Source: DASZBX01 sp035943635 (lineage in GTDB: Bacteria; Actinomycetota; Actinomycetes; Streptomycetales; Catenulisporaceae). Taken from it: DNA of 64,000 nt. The stretch's first letter is position 1. Every line of letters begins with the position of its first letter. Positions 25,214 through 37,200 of this stretch are shown here, piece by piece. The notes below the pieces were generated by a model. It was not told the DNA's origin, ran no database searches, and saw only the letters and a list, made by a program, of their open reading frames with translations. The position numbers and the translations under genes were made by a program. The stretch lies in contig DASZBX010000028.1 of NCBI GenBank assembly GCA_035943635.1, forward strand, positions 1 through 64,000. The letters are read 5' to 3'.

Positions 25214-28165
25214 ATGACACTTGTAGGCCGAGATACCGAACGTGACCTTCTGCGCGCCGAGTACGACCGGTGCGTGCGCGGCGGCGGGGGCGTCGTCGTG
25301 CTCGGCGGGCCGGTCGGCTGCGGCCGGACCGAACTGTTGTACGAGTTCTGCGACTCGGCTCGGGCGGCCGGGGCGGTCGTGCTGTCGGCGACCGGGTCCG
25401 CGATGGAGCGCACGTTTCCGCTGGCCGTGCTGCACCAGCTGCTGCTGACCGCGCCGCTGGACCCGGCCCAGGCCGCGAAGGCCGAGCGGTTGCTGGAGGA
25501 GGGCGCGCTCGCCGCGACCGCGTACTCCAGCCGGCTGACCGCGCCGGTGGTCCAGGGCCTGTGCGCCGCGCTGCTGCGCCTGGCCCGGCAGGCGCCGCTG
25601 GTGCTCGCGGTCGACGACGCCCAGGACATCGACCCGCAGTCCCTGGAGTGCCTGCTCTTCCTGATCCGGCGGATCCGCACGGCCGCCGTGCTGGTCGTGT
25701 TCGCCGAGCGGTCCTCGGCGCCCGCGCCGCATCCGCTGGCCAACGTGGAACTCGTGCGCCAGCCGCACTTGCGCCGGATCGAGCTCGGATTGTTGGGCGC
25801 CGACGCGGTCGGCGAGCTGCTGGCCGACCGGCTCGGCCGGTCCCGCGGCCTGCGGCTGGCCGCCGAGTGGCACGCGATCTCCGGCGGCAACCCGCTGCTC
25901 GTCAGTGCCCTGATCGACGATTTCGAGGCCTCGGCCCGGTCCTGGTCCGGGTGCAGCAGCTCGGGGGTGGTGATCGGCGAGGCGTTCCGGCGCAACCTGG
26001 TCAGCTGCCTGTACCGGCTGGAGCCGACCGTGTTCCGGGCGGCCGGCGCGCTGGCCATGCTCGGCCAGGCGGCGACCGCGGACCTGGTCGGCGGGGTGCT
26101 CGGCGTGCAGGTGGACGCGGCCGAGCAGGCCCTGCGCGCGCTGGCGGCGGCCGGGCTGCTCGAACGCGGCTGGTTCCGGCACCCGGACGCCCGGGCCGAG
26201 GTGCTGCGCAGCATCGACCCGGAGACCCAGGTCGGGCTGCACCGGCGCGCGGCGTATCTGCTGTACGGCTCGGACGTCGAGGCGACGCGGGTGGCCCGGC
26301 ACCTGGCCGCGGCCGGGGACGTGCGCGCGCCGTGGGCCGCGCCGATCCTGCAGGCCGCCGCGCAGCAGGCACTGGATGCGGGCAGCACCGATTCTGCCGT
26401 GCAGTGGCTGCGGCTGGCCCAGCGGGCCGGGGTGGACGAGCGTCAGCGCGCCGAGGCCCGGACCGCGCTGATCAAGATCGAGACGCGTTTGGACCCGGGG
26501 TCGGTCAGCCGGCACGTGCCGTGGATCGCCGAGGTGCTCGGCAGCGGGCTTCTGGACGGCCGGCTCGGGGTGTCCGCGGTCAAGTACGCGTTCTGGCACG
26601 GGCGCCCGGCCGAGGCGACCGCCGCGCTGGGCCGGCTGGATTCGCCGGACCGGCCTGCGGACGTGCGTCTTCGTGCCCTGAAACTCTGGCTTTCCTACTG
26701 GTATCCGGACGTCGTGCCGGCCGGTGGTCCGGACGACCCGGGCCCGGGTCGCCGCGTCGGTCCGATCGAGCAGTACGCGACCGGCGGCCTCGGCGGCTTG
26801 GTCACGTACCTGCGCGACCACGACCCGGACGCCGCGGTGGCCCGGGCCGAGAAGGTGCTGCGCGGCTGCGGCAAGAACCACCGGGCCGGCGCGCTGGAAT
26901 CGCTGACCGCGGCCCTGACCACGCTGGTCTACGCGGACCGGGCGGACCGGGCCGCGAGCTGGTGCGAACCGCTGGTCGAGCAGACCACCGGCGAGTGCAG
27001 CCCGATGTGGCGGGCCCTGTTCACCGCGGTCCGGGCCCAGGCGGCGATGCGGCTGGGCACTCCGGCGCTCGCGGTGCAGTACGCGCGCTCGGCCGTCGAC
27101 CAGGTGCAACTGGAGGGCTGGGGCGTCGCGGTCGGCATCCCGTTGGCCGTGCTGACCACGGCGAAGGTCGCGCTGGGCGAGTTCGAGCACGCCGCGCGTT
27201 ACCTGGCCGTCCCGGTGCCCGAGGCCATGTTCCGCACTCCGGCCGGCGCGCACTACCTGTATGCCCGCGGCGGTTACCACCTGGCGCTCGGCCGGCCGGA
27301 GGCGGCGCTCGCCGACTTCAGTGCGTGCTCTGATTTCGTCGGGCGGCATGGCGTCGACCTGCCCGGGATCGTGCCCTGGCGGCTCGGCGCCGCGCAGGCC
27401 TACCTGAAGCTCGGGCGGACACAGCAGGCTGCGACGCTGGCCGGGGAACAGGTGGACCTGTGCGCGGGCCGCCCGACCCGGACCCGGGGTGTCGCGCTGC
27501 GGATCGCCGCCGCGGCCGCCCGGCCGCAGCAGCGCCCGGCTCTGCTGGAAGAGGCGGTCGGGATCCTGCAATCGGTCGGCGACCAGCTGGAACTGGCCTA
27601 CGCGCTCGCCGATCTGGCCTCGGTCTACCACGACCTCGGCGAGTCGGCCCGGGCCCGGACGATCGAACGCAGAGCCCTGCATCTCAAGCGGCTCAGCTGC
27701 GGAGAACCCGGAGCGCAGGCCGGTCTCGGCGCCGGAGCCGGAACCGCGGCCGCGGCCGGATCGGGCGCGGATGCGGTGGCCGGCCCACGTTCGAGTACTG
27801 CGAGGCCGGTGTTCCGAAGCCAGCCCTCTGTCGTCGCGGTCGGCGTGGCGGCGGGCGGCACGTCCGGACCGGCGGCCCTCCCGCAGGTGACCACCGGATC
27901 AGGCCACGACCTCGCCGCCTCCGCCTCCATGGCCGTGTCCGTGGCGTCCGCGCCGGACGGCGACTCGAGCCTGGAACTGAGCGACGCCGAGCGCCGCGTC
28001 GCGACCATGGCCGCCCGCGGCATGACCAACCGGCAGATATCGGCGAAGCTTTACATAACCATCAGTACCGTAGAGCAGCACCTTACCCGGATCTACCGGA
28101 AGCTGGGCGTCTCCAAGCGCTCGGACCTGCCGACCTGGCTGGAGCCGGACCTGATTAGGGGCTGA
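25214..28165 (+). CDS. LAL-type LuxR regulator (pathway-specific activator candidate)
   Basis: This 983-aa protein is a large ATP-binding LuxR regulator. Residues 1-50 carry the AAA domain start LVGRDTERDLL and a Walker A, GGPVGCGRT (31-39), in which Arg38 replaces the usual Lys. Walker B is PLVLAVDDAQDID. The middle (about 400-850) is TPR-like helical repeats. The C-terminus (about 918-975) is a LuxR helix-turn-helix (LSDAERRVATMAARGMTNRQ, STVEQHLTRIYRKLGVSKR). Such genes usually activate the adjacent PKS. It ends 110 bp before the first PKS gene, and TAGGGG repeats overlap its stop. The ribosome site (GTGGGGG, 12 bases away) is weak. Confidence 0.93.
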   Translation: MTLVGRDTERDLLRAEYDRCVRGGGGVVVLGGPVGCGRTELLYEFCDSARAAGAVVLSATGSAMERTFPLAVLHQLLLTAPLDPAQAAKAERLLEEGALAATAYSSRLTAPVVQGLCAALLRLARQAPLVLAVDDAQDIDPQSLECLLFLIRRIRTAAVLVVFAERSSAPAPHPLANVELVRQPHLRRIELGLLGADAVGELLADRLGRSRGLRLAAEWHAISGGNPLLVSALIDDFEASARSWSGCSSSGVVIGEAFRRNLVSCLYRLEPTVFRAAGALAMLGQAATADLVGGVLGVQVDAAEQALRALAAAGLLERGWFRHPDARAEVLRSIDPETQVGLHRRAAYLLYGSDVEATRVARHLAAAGDVRAPWAAPILQAAAQQALDAGSTDSAVQWLRLAQRAGVDERQRAEARTALIKIETRLDPGSVSRHVPWIAEVLGSGLLDGRLGVSAVKYAFWHGRPAEATAALGRLDSPDRPADVRLRALKLWLSYWYPDVVPAGGPDDPGPGRRVGPIEQYATGGLGGLVTYLRDHDPDAAVARAEKVLRGCGKNHRAGALESLTAALTTLVYADRADRAASWCEPLVEQTTGECSPMWRALFTAVRAQAAMRLGTPALAVQYARSAVDQVQLEGWGVAVGIPLAVLTTAKVALGEFEHAARYLAVPVPEAMFRTPAGAHYLYARGGYHLALGRPEAALADFSACSDFVGRHGVDLPGIVPWRLGAAQAYLKLGRTQQAATLAGEQVDLCAGRPTRTRGVALRIAAAAARPQQRPALLEEAVGILQSVGDQLELAYALADLASVYHDLGESARARTIERRALHLKRLSCGEPGAQAGLGAGAGTAAAAGSGADAVAGPRSSTARPVFRSQPSVVAVGVAAGGTSGPAALPQVTTGSGHDLAASASMAVSVASAPDGDSSLELSDAERRVATMAARGMTNRQISAKLYITISTVEQHLTRIYRKLGVSKRSDLPTWLEPDLIRG

Positions 28166-28190
28166 TAGGGGTACTCGCGATCAACCCCTG
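28156..28190. promoter_or_regulatory. Tandem TAGGGG operator before the PKS genes
   Basis: TAGGGG occurs at 28156-28161 and 28166-28171 with a 10-bp period, the first overlapping the LAL stop region. An inverted partner, CAACCCCTG, follows at 28182-28190, so AGGGGT and ACCCCT face each other around 11 bases. The same tandem pair is found at 59385-59400 before the ABC transporter. This is a good candidate binding site for the LAL regulator. Confidence 0.5.
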
Positions 28191-28275
28191 TCGGTGAGGC
28201 TTGAAGCGGGCCCGGTGCGACCGGCAGCGGGCCCGGCAGTCGGCCGGCGCACGGCGGAAGGGGTGACGATTCGCG

Positions 28276-31200
28276 ATGGTACGTTCGTACCCTGCGGTGG
28301 ATGGCGGGTCCGGCCGGGGGTCGGCCCGCGGGCCGGAGCCGGCCGGCCCGGGCGAGCCGATCGCGGTCGTCGGACTGGCCTGCCGGCTGCCCGGCGCCGC
28401 CGACCCGGCCGCGTTCTGGCGGCTGCTGGCGGCCGGCGAGAGCGCGATCGGCCCGCAGTCCGCCCGGCGGGCCGCGGCCTGGTCCGGGCCGGTCCCGGCG
28501 CCCGGGAACGGCGAGGCCGGCTGGCTGGACCAGGTGGACGGGTTCGACCCGCGGTTCTTCGGGATCGCCCCGCGCGAGGCCGCGGCGATGGACCCGCAGC
28601 AGCGGCTGGTGCTGGAACTGAGCTGGGAGGCGCTGGAGGACGCCGGGATCGGGCCGGGCGACCTGTCCGGCGCGCCGGTCGGCCTGTTCGTCGGGGCGAT
28701 CGCCGCCGACTACGCCACGCTGGTGCACCGGGCCGGCCCGCAGGCGCTGTCCCGGCACGCCCTGACCGGCCTGAACCGCGGCATCATCGCCAACCGGGTC
28801 TCCTACGCGCTCGGCCTGCGCGGGCCGAGCCTGACCGTCGACTCGGCCCAGTCCTCCTCGCTGGTCGCCGTGCACCTGGCCTGCGAGAGCCTGCGCCGCG
28901 GCGAGTCGGCGGCGGCGCTGGCCGGCGGGGTGAGCCTGAACCTGGCCGAGGAGGGCGCGCTGACCGTGGAACGGTTCGGCGCGCTCTCCCCGAACGCCCG
29001 CTGCCACACCTTCGACGCCCGGGCCGACGGCTACGTGCGCGGCGAGGGCGGCGGCGTGATCGTTCTCAAGACCCTGAGCCGGGCGCTGGCCGACGGCGAC
29101 CGGGTGCACTGCCTGATCCTGGGCGGCGCGGTCAACAACGACGGCGCCACCGACGGCCTGGCCGTCCCGGGCGTGGACGGGCAGCGCGAGGTGATCCGCT
29201 CGGCGGTGCGCGCGGCCGGGATCGAGCCGGCGGCGGTGCAGTACGTGGAACTGCACGGCACCGGCACGAAGGTCGGCGACCCGGTCGAGGCCGCGGCGCT
29301 GGGCGCGGCCCTGGGCGCCGGCCGCGAGCCGGGCCGGCCGCTGCCGGTCGGGTCGGCCAAGACCAACGTCGGGCACCTGGAGGGCGCGGCCGGGATCGTG
29401 GGCCTGCTCAAGGTCGCGCTGAGCGTCTCCCGGCGCCGGATCCCGGCCAGCCTGAACTTCGAGACGCCGAACCCTGAGATCGCTTTCGACGAGCTGAACC
29501 TGACCGTGCAGACCGCCCTCGGCGCGTGGCCGCGGGAGGACGAACCACTGGTCGCGGGCGTCAGCTCCTTCGGCATCGGCGGGACCAACTGCCATCTGAT
29601 CGTGGCCGAGGCGCCGGTATCGCCCGAGCCGGGATCTGAGCCTGAGTCTGAGCCGGAGCCGGGTGACGCGCCGGCCGTGATCGCCTGGCCGGTCTCCGGC
29701 CGCGGACAGCACGCCCTGCAAGCACAGGCCGCGCAGCTGCGGACGTTCGCCGACGAGCACCCCGAGCTCAGCGACACAGACATCGCATTCTCCCTCGCGA
29801 CGACCCGCACCGACTTCGAGCACCGGGCCGTCGTCCTCGGAGCCGACCGCAGTGAACTGACAGCCGGATTGCGCGCGCTCGAAAGCGGGCGGCAGTCGGC
29901 CGACCTCATCCAGGGCGTCACCCACGACGGCTCCCGAGGAGCGGCCAAGCCGGAATCCTTGCAGCACAACGGAAAGACGGTGTTCGTCTTCCCGGGCCAG
30001 GGATCGCAGTGGCCGCTGATGGCGCGCGACCTGCTGGCCGAGTCGGCGGTGTTCGCCGAGTACATCCACGCGTGCGCCGAGGCCTTGGCGCCGCACATCG
30101 ACTGGTCGTTGCTCGACGTGCTGCGCGGCCAGGAGGGCGCCGCGTCGCTCGACCGGGTCGACGTCGTGCAGCCTGCGCTGTTTTCCGTGATGGTCTCGCT
30201 CGCGCAGACGTGGCGCGCCTACGGCGTCGAGCCGAGCGCCGTGATCGGCCAGTCCCAGGGCGAGATCGCCGCGGCGCACGTCGCCGGAGCGCTCACGCTC
30301 GACGCGGCGGCCGCGATCGTCGCCCTGCGCAGCAAAGCGATCGCCACGATCACCGGCGTCGGCGCCATGGCCGCGGTCGCCGCTCCGGCCGCCGACGTCA
30401 GGGCCCTGCTCGCGTCCCGGGCCGAGTTCAACTCCGGCGAGGGCCGGCTCGACGTCGCCGCGGTGAACGGACCGGCGGCCACCGTCGTCTCCGGCAACCC
30501 GCAGTCGCTCGCCCGGCTGCTGCACGAATACGAGATCGATGGTATCCGGGTGCGCAGCATTCCCGTGACCTACGCTTCACATTCGCCGCAGGTGGAGCAT
30601 CTGCGCGAGCAGTTGTTGACTGTGCTCGGCGGGACTACGTCGCAGAGTTCGACGACGGCCTTCTACTCGACCGTCACCGGCGGCCTGCTCGACACCGCGG
30701 AACTGACCGCGGACTACTGGTTCCGCAACCTGCGGGACACGGTCGAGTTCGACGCGGCCGTCCGCGCGGCCTCGGCCGACGGTCACCGCGTGTTCGTCGA
30801 GAACAGCCCGCATCAGGCCTTGGCGTCGAGCATCGCGGACATCCTGGAGTCCGAGGGCGTGCACGACCGGATCGTGGTCGGCACGCTGCGCCGCGATCAC
30901 GGCGGGCTGCGGCAGTTCCTCTCCTCGGTGGCGCAATTCCACGTGCAGGGCGGCCGGGTTCGCTGGCGCGGCGGCTCTGGCCGTGGCGCTCGGCGGGTGG
31001 ACCTGCCCACGTATGCCTTCCAGCGCAAGCGATACTGGTTCGACGCCGCAGCCGAGGACAGTGGTCCGCACCGCCCGGCGAACGACGGCCCGACGCCGCT
31101 GGACCTCGTCCGCAGCAGCGCCGCGGTCGTGCTCGGATACACCGACGCCGAGACCGTCGAAGTGGACCTGACCTTCAAGGACCTCGGCCTGGACTCGGCC

Positions 31201-34200
31201 GGCGCGGTCGAGTTCCGCGACCGGCTCGCGGCCGTCTCCGGGGTGCGGCTGCCCGCGACGCTCACTTACGACCACCCCACTCCCGCGGCCGTCGCCCGCT
31301 TCCTGGCATCGCAGACACCTGAGCTGCCGGTCGCCGCGGAGCCGATTTCCCAACCGGCCAAGGAAAATCCCGGGCGAGCCGCAGCGATCCCGGGCGCCGC
31401 CGAGACCGACCAGGACCCGATCGCGCTGGTCGCGATGAGCGGCCGCTGGCCGGGCGGGGCCGACTCGCCCGAAGCCCTGTGGGACCTGCTGCGGTCCGGC
31501 CGCGACGCCATCGGCCCGTTCCCGGAGAACCGCGGCTGGGACCTGGCCGGACTCGCCGCAGACGACGGCCCCGAGGGCAACCGGCCCGGCACGTCCTACA
31601 CCCGCGAAGGCGGATTCCTCTACGACGCGGACCGGTTCGACGCGGCGTTCTTCGGCGTCGGCCCGCGCGAGGCCGCGGCCATGGACCCGCAGCAGCGGCT
31701 GCTGCTCGAAACCGCGTGGGAACTGCTGGAACGGGCCGGGATCGCGCCGAGCACCCTGCGGGGCAGCCGGACCGGCGTGTTCGTCGGCGTGATCCCGCAG
31801 GACTACGGCCCCGCGCTGCACCGCACCCCGGCCGGGTACGACGGCTACGCGCTGACCGGCTCCCTGGCCAGCGTCGCGTCCGGACGCCTGTCCTACTTCC
31901 TCGGCTTCGAGGGCCCCGCGATCACGATCGACACCGCCTGCTCCTCCTCGCTGGTCGCGATCCACTTGGCTGCCAACGCGATCCGGCACGGTGAGTGCGA
32001 CCTGGCCGTGGCCGGCGGCGCGACCGTGATGTCGAGCCCTGGCATGTTCACCGAGTTCAGCCGGCAGCGCGGACTGGCCTCCGACGGACGCTGCAAGCCG
32101 TTCGCCTCGGCCGCCGACGGCACCGCCTGGTCCGAGGGAGTGGGCCTGCTCCTGCTCGAACCCCTGTCCACGGCCCGCAGCCGCGGCCACCGGGTGCTCG
32201 CCCTGCTGCGCGGCAGCGCGGTCAACCAGGACGGCGCCAGCAACGGTCTGACCGCCCCGAACGGCCCCTCGCAGGAGCGGGTGATCCGCCAGGCGCTGTC
32301 TGCGGCCGGGCTGACCGGCGCGGACGTGGACGCGGTCGAAGCGCACGGGACCGGCACGACGCTCGGCGACCCGATCGAGGCGCAGGCACTGCTCGCCACC
32401 TACGGCCGGGACCGGGCCGGGCAGGCTCCCCTGCGGCTCGGATCGCTGAAGTCGAACATCGGCCACACCCAGGCCGCCGCGGGCGTCACCGGGGTCATCG
32501 CGATGGTGCAGGCGATGCAGCACGGGCTCCTGCCGCAGACGTTGCACGTCGACGAGCCGTCGTCGCACGTGGACTGGAGCAGCGGAGCGGTGTCGCTGCT
32601 GACCGAGCCGACGACGTGGCCGAGCATTGATACGGCTCGGCCGGACCGGGCGCGCCGCGCGGCCGTTTCCTCGTTCGGAATCAGCGGTACCAACGCGCAC
32701 CTCATCCTGGAGCAGGCGCCGCAGCAGGATCGCGGCCGTGAGAGTGCTGATGACGTCCCCGTGCGGCTGCCCGCGCCGTGGGTCCTGTCGGCGAAGACCG
32801 ACGAGGCGTTGCGGGCGCAGGCGGATCGTCTGCGCACGTACCTGGCCGATCATCCCGATGCCGACCCGAATCAGATTGCTCACTCGCTCGCCACGACGCG
32901 CGACACGTTCGACCACCGGGCCGTCCTGATCCCCGCCGAGACCAACCGCGAGCAGACCGAGCTCTTGCTGGAGCGACTGGCCGCGGGCGAAACCGGTTCC
33001 GGTCTAGTGATCGGCGAGGCGCGCAGGCGCGGCGAGACCGCGTTTCTGTTCACCGGCCAGGGAAGCCAGCGAGCGGGCATGGGCCGCGAGCTGTACCAGA
33101 CCTCGGCGATATTCGCGGCGCACCTGGACGCGGTGTTCGACGAGTTCGACGAGCACCTGCGCCGCCCGCTGCGGGAACTGGTGTTCGCCGAGCCGGAATC
33201 CGCCGAGGCCGCGCTGCTGGACACCACCGAATTCACCCAACCCGCCCTGTTCGCCCTCGAAGTCGCCCTGTACCGGCTCGCCGAATCCTTCGGCCTGCGC
33301 GCGGATTACCTGATCGGCCACTCGATCGGCGAACTGATCGCCGCCCACCTGGCCGGTGTGCTGTCCCTGCCCGACGCCTGCGCGCTGGTCGCCGCCCGCG
33401 GACGGCTGATGCAGTCCGCGCCGACCGGCGGCGTGATGACCGCGATCCAGGCCACCGAAGCAGAACTCGCCCCCTACCTGGCCGGCCGCGAGAACCAGGT
33501 CGCCTTGGCCGCGGTCAACGGTCCGCGCTCGACGGTCATCTCAGGGGACGCCGACGCCGTCGCCGAGATCGCCGCGATCTGGCGCGCCGAGGGCCGCAAG
33601 GCCAAGCAGCTCCAGGTCAGCCACGCCTTCCACTCACCGCACATGGACTCGGTGCTCGCGCAGTTCGGCGAGGTGGCCAGGGGACTGGAGTTCGCCGCGC
33701 CGCGCATCCCGATCGTCTCGAACGTCACCGGGGACCTCGCGACCGCCGAGGACCTGCGTGACCCGCAGTACTGGGTCCGGCACATCCGGGCCGCCGTGCG
33801 GTTCGACGACGGGATCGGCGCGCTGGACCGGCTCGGCGTGACCAGGTTCCTCGAACTCGGCCCCGACTCCGTCCTGACCGCGCTGGCCCACGCCGGCCTC
33901 GATGAGCGCGACGAACGCGAGCAGTCCGCGGACCAGGCCGACGCCCGCCCCGCCCGGACCATCGCGGCGACCCTGCGGGCGGGACGCCCGGAAGGCCCGA
34001 GCTTCACCACCGCCGTCGCCGAACTCTTCGTCAGCGGCGTGCCAGTCAACTGGTCCGCTACCTTCGGCGAGGTTGCGACGCAGCATCTTGACCTGCCGAC
34101 GTATCCGTTCCAGCGCAAGCGATTCTGGCTTGAGCAGACCGACGCGCCCCAGACCTCTGTCACGTCCGCCGGTCTCGCGTCACCCGGCCACCCGCTGCTC

Positions 34201-37200
34201 GCTGCCGCAATCGACCTGGCCGACGACGCCGGGCTCATTCTGACCGGCCGGTTGTCCCTCCCGACGCATCCGTGGTTGGCCGAGCACGCGATCCACGGCG
34301 ACGCAGTCCTGCCCGGTACGGCCTTCGCCGAACTGGCCCTGCACGCGGCCAAGCGCGTCGGTTCGGATCGCCTCGAAGAACTGACCCTGGAAGCGCCCCT
34401 GGTCTTCGCCGCCGAAGCAGTCCAGCTCCAGGTGATCGTCGGTGCTCCCGATGACTCCGGCCACCGGACCGCCGCGGTCCACTCCCGCGCTGAGGGCGAT
34501 CAGACGACGGCCTGGACCCGGCATGCCTCGGGAATCATCGCGAGCCAGACCACGGAACCCACCGCAGCCCAGGCCCAGGGCGAGAATTGGCCGCCGAGCG
34601 CGGCGCAGCCCGTCGACATATCCGACCTCTACCAGAGCCTCGCCGAACAAGGCTACGAATACGGGCCCATATTCCAGGGTTTGCGCGCCGCCTGGAGGCT
34701 CGGCGACGAGGTGTTCGCCGACGTCGCCCTGACCGCAGACCAGCCGGACGGGTTCGCCCTGCACCCGGCCCTGCTCGACGCGGCACTGCACGCCGTGGTC
34801 GGGGTCGCCTTTGCCCGTAACGAGTCCGGCCGCACCCGCCTGCCGTTCTCCTGGAGCGGAGTACACCTGCACACCGCCGGCGCCACAGCCCTACGGGTGC
34901 GAGTAACACCGAGCGGCCACGACGCCGTCCGACTCTTCGTGACCGACACCGCCGACCGGCCCGTACTCTCGGTCGAATCACTCGCCTTCCGCGCGCCAGC
35001 CGTGACAGGCAAAGCCGATCGCGACTCCCTCTTCCAGCTCGACTGGATCCCTGCGCCGAGCACCGACACCGCCACACCGCAGCAGCCGGACACCGATCTC
35101 GAAGTCTGGTACCTCGAAGACCAGAGCCCGACCGACACCGTTCCCGAAGCCACTCACCTCGCGACGGAAAAGTTCCTACACCGCCTGCGCGAGCGGCTCG
35201 ACGACGACCAGGTCACACCCGCCCGCCTCGCGATAGTCACCCGAGAAGCCGTCGCCACACACCACGGCGAGGACGTGCGCGACCTGGCCGCCGCTGCCAT
35301 CCGAGGCCTGATCCGCTCGGCCCAGGCGGAATACCCGGACCGGATCGTCACGATCGACCTGGACCGCCACCCGGACTCACCGGCCGCGCTCCCGGCAGCA
35401 ATCGCCGCAACCCAAACCTCCGGCGAACCACAACTCGCGATCCGCCGCGGTGAGATCCTGCTTCCCCGCCTGGCCCGAATCAGCACTGACGCAGACCAGC
35501 TCACCCCGCCGGCCGATCCACCCGCCTGGCGCCTGGACGTCAGCACCCCCGGCACGCTCGACAACCTCGTACTCGTCCCCGCCCCCGAAGCCACCGGGCC
35601 GCTCGCCCCCGGCCACGTCCGGGTCGCGCTGCGGGCCGCGGGACTGAACTTCCGCGACGTGCTGATCGCCCTGGGCATGTACCCCGGCGGCGCCCAGATC
35701 GGCGCCGAGGGCGCGGGCGTGGTGGTCGAGACCGCCCCGGACGTGACCGACCTGGCCCCGGGCGACCGGGTGATGGGCCTGATCCAAGGCACCGTCGGCC
35801 CGCTGGCCGCGGTGGACCGGCGCCTGCTGGCCAGGATCCCGGACGGCTGGACCTTCGCCGAGGCCGCCACCGCCCCGGTCGCCTACCTGACCGCATACCA
35901 CGGCCTGGTCGGCGTGGCCGGGCTGCGGGCGGGCGAGGCCGTCCTGATCCACGCCGCGACCGGCGGCGTGGGCCTGGCCGCCACGGCACTGGCCCGCTAC
36001 CTGGGCGCGCAGGTCTACGCGACCGCGAGCCCGGCCAAGTGGGTCACGCTGACCGCGCTCGGCCTGGACCCGCAGCACATCGCCTCCTCCCGGACGCTCG
36101 ACTTCGAAGACGCCTTCCGGGCCGCGACCGGCGCCGCGACCACCGCCGAACAAGCCGCCGAGCCAACCGCCCAGCCCGGCCACGGCATCGACGTGGTCCT
36201 CAACGCCTTGGCGCACGAGTTCACCGACGCCTCACTGCGCCTGCTCGGCCCGGGCGGCCGGTTCGTCGAACTGGGCAAGACCGACCAGCGCGACCCGGCC
36301 GAGGTCGCCGCCGAGCACCCCGGCGTCCACTACCAGGCGTTCGACCTCTTCGACGTGGACCGGGACCGGATCGCGCAGATGCTCGGACAACTGTCAGCAC
36401 TCTTCGAAATCGGCGCACTCCAGCCGCTCCCGGTGGCCGCCTGGGACGCCCGGCACGCACCCCGCGCGCTGCGCCACCTGAGCCAGGCCCGGCAGATCGG
36501 CAAACTCGCCCTCACCTTCCCCCGCCCGCTCGACCCGGCCGGAACCGTGCTGATCACCGGCGGCACCGGAGCACTGGGCGCGCTCGCCGCCCGGCGCCTG
36601 GTCACCGCGCACGGCGTCCGTCACCTGCTCCTGGCCAGCCGCAGCGGTCCGGACGCACCGGGCGCGGCCGACCTGGTCCGCGACCTGACCTCGCTCGGCG
36701 CTCAGACGACCGTAGCCGCGTGCGACGTCGCGGACAAAGCCGACCTGTCCGCGCTCCTGGCCGCGATCCCCGCCGAGAACCCGCTGACCGCGGTCGTACA
36801 CACGGCCGGAGTACTCGACGACAGCCTGATCAGCTCCCTGACAGACGAGCAGCTGCACACGGTCCTGCGCCCGAAGGTCGACGCCGCCTGGAACCTGCAC
36901 GAAGCCACCCGGCACCTGGACCTGTCCGGGTTCCTGCTCTACTCGTCCGCGGTCGGCATCCTCGGCAACGCCGGGCAGGGCAACTACGCGGCCGCGAACA
37001 CCTTCCTGGACGCCCTGGCCCGCCACCGCGCCGCCGCCGGACTGCCCGCCACCGCGCTCGCCTGGGGCCACTGGGCCCAGGCCGGCGGCCTGGCCGGACA
37101 GCTGACCGCGGCCGAGACGGCCCGGCTGGCCCGCACCGGCCTGGCCCCGATGACCGACGAACAGGCCCTGGCCCTGCTCGACCAGGCGCTCGGCTCGCCG

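Noticed and set aside
24787..26388. 533-codon minus-strand frame over the leader and LAL start
   Set aside because: It overlaps the AAA domain of the LAL regulator antisense; Ser/Arg-rich, low-information composition.
28093..30525. 810-codon minus-strand frame opposite the loading module
   Set aside because: Same antisense artefact; the plus strand encodes clear KSQ and AT domains.
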